A stretch of DNA of 11,115 nt from the NCBI GenBank assembly GCA_005879205.1, contig VBLD01000072.1:1-11115 (forward strand). The letters run 5' to 3'. Under the pieces are notes generated by a model that worked only from the letters and a program-made list of their open reading frames with translations, searched no databases and had not been told where the DNA came from. The translations under genes and the position numbers were made by a program. The first letter of the stretch is position 1, and each line of letters starts with the position of its first letter. The stretch comes from Deltaproteobacteria bacterium. Its GTDB lineage: Bacteria; Desulfobacterota; Binatia; DP-6. This document shows positions 6,484 to 11,115 of this stretch, piece by piece.

Positions 6484-6513
6484 TTGACTACGGCCGCTGG
6501 GCCAGGATGATAG
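6484..6513 (+). promoter_or_regulatory. Possible promoter of the cytochrome cassette
   Basis: TTGACT (6484-6489) is a good -35. GATGAT (6506-6511, 16-bp spacing) or TGATAG (6508-6513, 18-bp spacing) could be the -10. Transcription would then start only a few bases before the ATG at 6524, which has no ribosome site, so the message may be nearly leaderless. Confidence 0.4.
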
Positions 6514-6523
6514 CCGCGCTCTG

Positions 6524-6958
6524 ATGGGCGGGCGGCTCCATGCCCGGGGGGTCGGCTGGGTGGCATTCTTGCTGCTCACGATCTCGCTCGCCGTGGTGCT
6601 GGCCAAGGGCCCGCGCGGAGAGAACGTTCACCGGCCGGACGCGGAATGCACCCGCTGCCACACCGTCGACCGCGCCATGCTGGAGCAGGATCGGGCCGCC
6701 GCGCGGGCCCTCCTGGCCGCCGATCTCGAGGAGCGCTGCATTCTCTGCCATAGCGACCAGGGGCCGTCGCATCACACCGGCATCCGACCCACGAAGCCGG
6801 TGCCCGAGACGTTGCCCCTCTCGGCCGAGGGGCTGATCACGTGCGCCACCTGTCACTTCGTCCACGGCGAGCAACCCACGTCGCGCGACTTCGTGCGCAT
6901 CGAGAATTCGCGCGGCGGGCTGTGTCTCTCGTGTCACACCCTCGCGGAGCTCCAATAG
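6524..6958 (+). CDS. Membrane-anchored tetraheme cytochrome c
   Basis: 144 residues with four CxxCH heme c sites: CTRCH (42-46), CILCH (72-76), CATCH (107-111) and CLSCH (134-138). The N-terminus (GWVAFLLLTISLAVVLA, 11-27) is an uncleaved anchor or signal peptide, placing the hemes in the periplasm. Extra histidines (36, 83, 84, 114) may act as second axial ligands. The pattern is that of small multiheme cytochrome c3/NapC-like electron carriers, not of mono-heme class I cytochromes. It heads a three-gene cassette; its stop codon overlaps the AGGAGG of the HAMP gene. A role in passing electrons across the periplasm, perhaps toward the barrel protein two genes down, is inferred. The redox partner is not identified. 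Confidence 0.93.
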   Translation: MGGRLHARGVGWVAFLLLTISLAVVLAKGPRGENVHRPDAECTRCHTVDRAMLEQDRAAARALLAADLEERCILCHSDQGPSHHTGIRPTKPVPETLPLSAEGLITCATCHFVHGEQPTSRDFVRIENSRGGLCLSCHTLAELQ

Positions 6959-6969
6959 GAGGCTGTGCA

Positions 6970-7517
6970 ATGGGATTCCTGCTCCATCATCATCCGGGAC
7001 ACCGCGCCCGCCAGCTCCGCTGGGTCGTCCCGCTCGGGGCGTTCCTGCTGGTGGCGGTCCTCGCGACGCTCGCGATCCAGTATCGGGTGAGCAATCACGA
7101 GGTCGGCACCGAGTTCTTCCGGGCGCACAAGACGATCAGTCACACGGGCGAGCTGTTGCAGCGCGGACTGGTCATCGGGAGCGCGGTGCTCGTCCTGCTC
7201 GTATTGGGCATCACGCTATGGGCCTTCCGCGTGACCCACCGTATCGTCCGGCCGGTGCACACGATGCACCGGGCGCTCGACGCGCTGGCGGCCGGCGACC
7301 TCGGCGTGCGCGTCGAGCTGCACCGGCACGATGAGTTCCGGGAGGTCGGGGAGACCCTCAACCGGCTCGTCGAGGAGTTCGCGACCACGCTCGGCATGCG
7401 CTGGTCGATCGCATCGTCGCGGGGGAGCAGGGCCGCGCGCTCGTCGAAGAGATCGACCGGACGATGGAGTTCTTCCGTCTCGAGCCGCGCCGCACGATCG
7501 GTGAGGACGACGACTGA
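6970..7517 (+). CDS. Two-helix HAMP-domain membrane protein, frameshifted near its C-terminus
   Basis: The start ATG is preceded by AGGAGG at 6957-6962 (7-bp spacing). Helix 1 is at about residues 18-37, then a short periplasmic loop (EVGTEFFRAHKTISHTGELL), helix 2 at about 67-86, and a HAMP domain at about 86-138 (HRIVRPVHTMHRALDALAAG, then DEFREVGETLNRL). After TTLG (about 7395) the frame turns into Ser/Arg-rich nonsense, while another frame (from 7398) reads ALVDRIVAGEQGRALVEEI and ends RTIGEDDD with a TGA at 7515-7517. A one-base loss near 7390-7398 therefore splits the gene; read without correction it would fuse to the next gene and end at 8235. There is no methyl-accepting, kinase or cyclase output domain. 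Similar small HAMP proteins are, from memory, found beside multiheme cytochromes. Signalling or scaffolding is inferred. Confidence 0.8.
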
Positions 7518-7518
7518 G

Positions 7519-8235
7519 ATGCGGCGCGTTTTCGTGCTCGCGTGGCTGCTGCCCGCAGCAGCGTGGGCGGCGCCGACAGGACTCAACCAGATCCCGACGA
7601 CGGATCTGGTGCCCTTCGGACAGGCGACGCTCCAGCTCCAGAACGGCAACACGGAGGTGAGCGGCCGCGCCTCCGTCTTCCACCAGCCGCAGCTCGTGCC
7701 GCAGAGTGAGTTCGGCCTGCCGTGGAACGTCGAGGCGGGGCTCGACGTGGCGCCGTCCCACCCGCCGCACGACTATCGGCCCATGCTGAACGTGAAATGG
7801 AACGGCGTGCGGGAGGATTATCGGATTCCCGCCATCGCCGTCGGGGCGACGCAGCTCGGCGTCGGCTTCGACCCCAACTACTTCCTCGTGCTGAGCAAGA
7901 CGCTCAATTATCAGCAGATCCAGTACCAGAAGTTTCGCGCGCATCACCGGAACATCAAGCTGCGCGGAATTCGCGTGCATGCCGGGATGCTGCGGACCGC
8001 GAACGCGTGGCGGGCGCTGGTCGGGACGGACGTCGAGGTCAACGACCACTTCGTCGTCTACGGCGACTGGATCTCCGGGACCCCGAACGCGGTGTCAATC
8101 GGCGGGGTGCTGGTCATTGACCGGCAGAACAGCATCCAGGCGTCCTTGCTGCGCGGGAACAGCGAAGATCGGCTGAGCGGCGTGCTCGTCGGAATCACGC
8201 ACACGTTCGACCTGGCGCATCCGTTGGCGTGGTGA
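7519..8235 (+). CDS. Predicted outer-membrane beta-barrel protein
   Basis: 238 residues with a signal peptide (MRRVFVLAWLLPAAAWA, cleavage before AP). The mature part is made of alternating amphipathic strands with short turns: TDLVPFGQATLQLQNGNTEV, FGLPWNVEAGLDVAP, RPMLNVKWNGVREDYRIPAI, YFLVLSKTL, KLRGIRVHAGMLRT, HFVVYGDWISG, AVSIGGVLVID, SIQASLLRG, and a last strand GVLVGITHTFDL. This looks like a 10- to 12-stranded barrel, perhaps YjbH/porin-like. It starts one base after the corrected stop of the HAMP gene (TGAgATG), so the genes are probably translationally coupled. Together with the cytochrome it suggests an electron conduit or sensor across the envelope; that is inference. I recognise no exact family. 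Confidence 0.78.
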   Translation: MRRVFVLAWLLPAAAWAAPTGLNQIPTTDLVPFGQATLQLQNGNTEVSGRASVFHQPQLVPQSEFGLPWNVEAGLDVAPSHPPHDYRPMLNVKWNGVREDYRIPAIAVGATQLGVGFDPNYFLVLSKTLNYQQIQYQKFRAHHRNIKLRGIRVHAGMLRTANAWRALVGTDVEVNDHFVVYGDWISGTPNAVSIGGVLVIDRQNSIQASLLRGNSEDRLSGVLVGITHTFDLAHPLAW

Positions 8236-8351
8236 CCGAATTTCGGCGACGGTGAGGCGCAGCAGCGGGGAATTGTTTCACGCTCGCAAGGCGGCTAGGG
8301 AGGTCGCTAACGGGTGCACATCCGCGGCACCTCGGAACCGCAGTTGACCTA

Positions 8352-8375
8352 GTTACTTGGTCAGGTCAAGGTAAC
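8352..8375. promoter_or_regulatory. Imperfect inverted repeat before the antitoxin remnant
   Basis: GTTACTTG (8352-8359) pairs with CAAgGTAAC (8367-8375) with one bulged G and a 7-base loop. TTGACC (8344-8349) and GGTCAA (8364-8369) form an overlapping perfect 6-bp repeat. Type II antitoxins often bind such palindromes. The site overlaps the presumed coding remains, so chance cannot be excluded. Confidence 0.3.
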
Positions 8376-8528
8376 GCTCATGCGTACGATGCTCGTGTCG
8401 GAGCCGCCGTCCAGCCCGTGAAGACTCGCCCTCGGGGGAAACGCCTCGGCATCCTCAAGGGGCGGATGACGATTCGGCGCGATCTGGTCCGCCTCGACAC
8501 CACGCGTGATTGGGAGATGCTTCGCTGA
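8359..8528 (+). pseudogene. Phd/YefM-like antitoxin remnant
   Basis: In the frame ending at the TGA of 8526-8528 the sequence reads AVQPVKTRPRGKRLGILKGR, closely resembling the stretch of Phd/YefM antitoxins around 'PVARLVPV...PRKxGxLKGKI', which leads into the toxin-binding tail. The usual 'DDFDAPLP' tail is replaced by RRDLVRLDTTRDWEML. Just upstream, another frame (from 8359) reads GQVKVTLMR, like the family's 'GEEVTLTRHGRPV' hairpin, so a frameshift near 8385 is likely. The N-terminal DNA-binding part is not found. The C-terminus of a VapC-like toxin follows at once. Confidence 0.55.
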
Positions 8529-8682
8529 ACGCGGACGCCTATTCCCTGCCCGGGAGATTCCACAGCGATCCCGCCGATCGCGTCCTCGTGGCCGCGGCGG
8601 GCTTTACAGCTCGACACTGCCGACCGCGGACGACCGCATCCTCGGGTACCGGGACGTTCCGAGCTTCGATACCCGGCGCTGA
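8516..8682 (+). pseudogene. VapC-like PIN toxin, C-terminal remnant, frameshifted
   Basis: One frame reads NADAYSLPGRFHSDPADRVL then VAAA; about base 8599 the homology moves to another frame, LYSSTLPTADDRILGYRDVP, ending SFDTRR with a TGA at 8680-8682. Joined, this is the end of a type II toxin PIN-domain RNase (family pattern 'LPxxFHxDPADRxIVATA...LxTADxRIxxY'), including the conserved DPADR and TADxRI acidic residues. The N-terminal two thirds, with the first catalytic Asp (LLLDTH), is missing. The piece follows the antitoxin remnant directly, in the order usual for phd-doc/vapBC operons, so one decayed module is the best reading. Confidence 0.7.
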
Positions 8683-8769
8683 AGGGCACGCGCCAATTCG
8701 TCGCCCGCCACAAGACTAGGATTTTCGACGGCCCGTAAGTAGAATCCTTCCGGGAGACGCCTACCCTCG

Positions 8770-9513
8770 ATGACCTACTGCGTGGCAACCCAGGTGAACG
8801 ACGGCCTCGTGTTCGCGTCCGATACGCGGACCAGCGCGGGCGTGGACGACATCCGCACGTACAGCAAGATGCACGTCCTCGAGTTCCCCGGGGAGCGGTC
8901 GCTGGTCATCCTCTCGGCCGGAAACCTCGCCACCACGCATGCGATCCTCGCGCAGACCCGGCGCGATCTCGAGAACCCGGAGGCGCCGGTGTCGCTGCGC
9001 ACGGCGCGCGGCATGTACGACGCCGCGGAGTATCTGGGCGACGTGTCGACGCACGCCCAGAAGGACACGGCCGTGCAGGGTCAGTACGGAGGCGTCGACC
9101 TGCGCGTCACGTTGATCCTCGGCGGGCAGATCCGCGGCGAGGCGCCGGCGCGCTATCTCATCTACCCGGAGGGCAACTGCATCTGGTGCTCGCCCGAGAC
9201 GCCGTACCTGCAGCTCGGCGAGAGCAAGTACGGGAAGCCGATCCTCGACCGCATCATCCGGCCGGAGATATCGCTCGAGGACGCGGCACGGTGCGCGCTC
9301 GTGTCGCTCGACTCGACCATCAAGAGCAATCTCTCGGTCGGCCCGCCGCTCGACCTCGCGATCTTGCGCCGCGACACGTTCAGCCTGGCGCAGAAGATCC
9401 GCCTGGAGCAGGACGTGGGCTACTACGCAAAGCTCCGGGAGGCCTGGGGCCGGAAGATCGCCGACGCGCTGCGGAGCCTACCCAAGTTCGACTGGGAGTC
9501 GCCCGCCCAATAG
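8770..9513 (+). CDS. anbu: Anbu, proteasome-like Ntn-hydrolase (COG3484)
   Basis: 247 residues, the usual Anbu length. The N-terminus MTYCVATQVNDGLVFASDTR is characteristic: after Met removal Thr1 is the presumed nucleophile, with Asp17 (FASD) and Lys32 (YSKMHV) at the expected catalytic places. LVILSAGNLATTHAIL and the later VDLRVTLILGGQIRGE also match. Anbu is a bacterial relative of proteasome beta subunits and HslV; known structures form open helical rings and its substrate is unclear. Family members are typically encoded with an alpha-E protein, a circularly permuted ATP-grasp protein and a transglutaminase. Here the first two are on the opposite strand, convergent, with only 12 bp between stops. 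A -10-like TAGAAT (8740-8745) lies upstream; the ribosome site is weak. Confidence 0.93.
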   Translation: MTYCVATQVNDGLVFASDTRTSAGVDDIRTYSKMHVLEFPGERSLVILSAGNLATTHAILAQTRRDLENPEAPVSLRTARGMYDAAEYLGDVSTHAQKDTAVQGQYGGVDLRVTLILGGQIRGEAPARYLIYPEGNCIWCSPETPYLQLGESKYGKPILDRIIRPEISLEDAARCALVSLDSTIKSNLSVGPPLDLAILRRDTFSLAQKIRLEQDVGYYAKLREAWGRKIADALRSLPKFDWESPAQ

Positions 9514-9525
9514 GCGCGCTCCCGT

Positions 9526-10446
9526 TCAGCCGCGAAAGAACGCGGCGCTCAGGGCTTCGTTCAGGCGGACGAGGCCCTTCTGGATCTCGTCCATCAGCTC
9601 CTTCAGCCCCGGCGCGGCCGAGCTCTCCAGGTCAACGTCCTGCACCATCCGCAGGGTACGTTCGAGCTCCTCGTCGACCTCCTCGTGCGACGGCAGACGA
9701 GGCAGGGTGCCGCGGATGCGGAGCAGGCAGCAGGCCACCGACCGAGGGAATTCCCGGTTCTGAAGGAGAAAGCGTGTGACCGGCCCCGCGGCCACGCGGC
9801 TCCGCACGTGCCGGCGGTAGGTCTGGTCCGCGGTCAGCGACCGGAGCACGCTCATCCACTCGACGGCCTCGAACGATCCCCCGTCCCGGGCGGGGATCGC
9901 GCGCGTCGACCGGGCGTCGAGGATGCGGGTGGTCATGTCCGCCTGCTCGAGGTTGGCGCCCATGCCGAGGAAGTGGAAGCCGACGTCGTGGCTCATGTTG
10001 AAGGCGAGGAGGCCGTGGATGCCGAGCACGCCGTCCAGGACGCTCTCGAGGAACACGTGCCGGCGCGGGCGTCCGAGCGAGCGCTCGCCCCGGTCCTGCA
10101 CGTAGAAGTAGAGGTCGTTCACCCGCTCCCACACCTCGCCGGGCATGTAGTCCCGCGTCGTGCGCAGCGCTTCGCGCGCGCGGTGCAGCGAGGAGAGGAT
10201 CGAGCCGGGATTGCGCTCGTCGACGGAGAGGAAACGAACGACGTTGTCCTCGCCGTCGGCGTCGTAGAGCTGCGCGAAGACCGCGCGCGCGCTCACCAGG
10301 TCGACCAGCGGCTCCCACCCGAGCTCCACCCGTCGCGGCAGGTCCATCGAGAGGATCGTGTTGACGTTGATCAGCCGCCCGGTGTTCTCCGCCCGCTGGA
10401 GGTAGCGGCCGAACCAGTAGAGGTTGTCGGCGAGGCGCGACAGCAT
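9526..10446 (-). CDS. Alpha-E domain protein (COG2307, DUF403)
   Basis: 306 residues beginning MLSRLADNLYWFGRYLQRAE, the hallmark of the all-helical alpha-E family, followed by ENTGRLINVN, GWEPLVDL, FLSVDERNPGSILSSLHRAR, LRTTRDYMPGEVWERVNDLY, and FLGMGANLEQADMTTRILD, all in family order. The start ATG at 10446 overlaps the stop of the ATP-grasp gene by one base (TGATG), so the two are translationally coupled. Alpha-E proteins always accompany a circularly permuted ATP-grasp enzyme and Anbu or a transglutaminase; published comparative work proposes a peptide-tagging or peptide-synthesis role, but no reaction is proven to my knowledge. The frame can be extended in the 5' direction past 10446, but that stretch is a shadow of the ATP-grasp gene. 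Confidence 0.93.
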   Translation of the reverse strand: MLSRLADNLYWFGRYLQRAENTGRLINVNTILSMDLPRRVELGWEPLVDLVSARAVFAQLYDADGEDNVVRFLSVDERNPGSILSSLHRAREALRTTRDYMPGEVWERVNDLYFYVQDRGERSLGRPRRHVFLESVLDGVLGIHGLLAFNMSHDVGFHFLGMGANLEQADMTTRILDARSTRAIPARDGGSFEAVEWMSVLRSLTADQTYRRHVRSRVAAGPVTRFLLQNREFPRSVACCLLRIRGTLPRLPSHEEVDEELERTLRMVQDVDLESSAAPGLKELMDEIQKGLVRLNEALSAAFFRG

Positions 10447-11115
10447 CAGGCGGCATCCTCGACGTCGACCACCCAGGTGTCCTTGCTGCCGCCGCCCTGG
10501 GAGCTGTTGACCACCAGCGAGCCCTTGACGAGCGCGACGCGCGTGAGGCCGCCCGTGGTCACGTACGGGTCGTCGCGCGACAGGATGAAGGGTCTGAGAT
10601 CCAGGTGACGGGGCTCGAGGCCGTCGTCGGTGAGGGTCGGCGCGGTCGAGAGCGTGATCACGGGCTGGGCCATGTAGTTGCGCGGATCGGCCCGGATCAG
10701 CTCTCTGAACTGCTCGCGCTCCGCGCGGGTGGACTTGGGGCCGATCAGCATGCCGTAGCCGCCGGACTCGTTGGCGGGCTTCACGACGAGCTCGTCGAGG
10801 TGGGCGAGCACGTGCTCGCGGTCCTTCTCCCGGAAGCAGAGGTAGCTCGGGACGTTCGGCAGGATCGGATGCTGGTCCAGGTAGTACCGGATCATGTCCG
10901 GCACGAACGCATAGACCACCTTGTCGTCCGCGACGCCGGCACCCGGCGCGTTGGCCAGCGCCACGGTGCCGCGCGTCCATGCGCGCATGAGCCCGCGGAC
11001 GCCGACCACGGACTCGGCGTTGAACGTCTCGGGGTCGAGGAACAGGTCGTCGATGCGCCGGTAGATGACGTCGACGCGCTTGGGGCCGTAGATCGTCCGC
11101 ATGTAGCAGCCGTCG
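10446..11115 (-). CDS. Circularly permuted ATP-grasp protein (COG2308), 5' truncated by window
   Basis: The C-terminal 223 residues. Sequence is open to the end of the window (DGCYMRTIYGPKRVDVIYRR), so the ATG at 11102 is internal. Family marks are RRIDDLFLDP, then TRGTVALANAPGAGVADDKV, LPNVPSYLCF, the ATP-grasp stretch ELVVKPANESGGYGMLIGP with the Lys and Gly-rich loop, then YMAQPVITLSTAPT, and the C-terminal block HLDLRPFILSRDD, VALVKGSLVVNSSQGGGSKD. ATP-grasp enzymes form acyl-phosphate intermediates and join carboxyl to amine groups; this family is thought to act as a peptide ligase together with alpha-E. It sits upstream of, and coupled to, the alpha-E gene. Confidence 0.94.
   Translation of the reverse strand, partial: DGCYMRTIYGPKRVDVIYRRIDDLFLDPETFNAESVVGVRGLMRAWTRGTVALANAPGAGVADDKVVYAFVPDMIRYYLDQHPILPNVPSYLCFREKDREHVLAHLDELVVKPANESGGYGMLIGPKSTRAEREQFRELIRADPRNYMAQPVITLSTAPTLTDDGLEPRHLDLRPFILSRDDPYVTTGGLTRVALVKGSLVVNSSQGGGSKDTWVVDVEDAA

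Noticed and set aside
8378..8788. A 136-codon minus-strand frame in the gap before Anbu
   Set aside because: It is antisense to the toxin-antitoxin remains, Arg/Ser-rich, and overlaps the Anbu start.
10447..10980. 5' extension of the alpha-E frame giving a 484-residue protein
   Set aside because: The extension is antisense-free but out of frame with the conserved ATP-grasp protein; the alpha-E family starts at MLSRLADN.
1..11115. tRNA or rRNA genes
   Set aside because: I found no T-loop-like GTTCGA context in a cloverleaf arrangement or rRNA signature on either strand by eye.

Overview
The window is GC-rich with strongly GC-ending codons. It reads as a chromosomal segment of a Gram-negative, probably uncultured environmental bacterium: it has an RND exporter, Flp pilins, an outer-membrane barrel, a multiheme cytochrome c, and a secreted Cys-rich protein with a Thr-rich linker. 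A delta-proteobacterial or Binatota-like lineage fits, but this is inference; no rRNA or other marker gene is present.

Layout. At 2-655 (+) is the C-terminal half of an RND/MMPL exporter carrying an exact 57-bp in-frame duplication in a membrane helix. At 659-1026 (-) are two near-identical Flp pilins in tandem, the upstream one only 57 residues long. At 1318-3378 (+) is a large membrane protein with a TMTC-like GT-C N-terminus and C-terminal TPRs. At 3413-3932 (+) is a damaged SCO (copper chaperone) gene that has lost its copper-motif region and is frameshifted. At 3841-4689 (-) is an XRE-HTH protein with one membrane helix and a GspC/PilP-like C-terminus, preceded by a TGAACGG repeat cluster. 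At 4814-5746 (-) is a secreted Cys-rich protein with two modules of identical cysteine spacing. At 5875-6387 (-) is a DUF1003 membrane protein.

At 6524-8235 (+) is a tight three-gene cassette: a four-heme membrane-anchored cytochrome c, a two-helix HAMP protein and an outer-membrane barrel protein. The HAMP gene has an apparent one-base frameshift near 7390-7400 which, read literally, fuses it to the barrel gene. At 8236-8769 there is no intact gene, only remains of a type II toxin-antitoxin pair (Phd-like antitoxin, VapC/PIN toxin C-terminus), also frameshifted.

From 8770 to the end is an Anbu-type proteasome-like protease (+), converging with an alpha-E domain gene and a circularly permuted ATP-grasp gene (-). 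These three families are known partners in a proposed peptide-ligase/protease system. Here the protease is on the opposite strand, 12 bp from the alpha-E gene, and the usual transglutaminase is not in the window.

Several genes carry single indels or duplications (RND, SCO, HAMP, VapC). Either the region is decaying in places or the assembly contains errors; checking reads would settle which.
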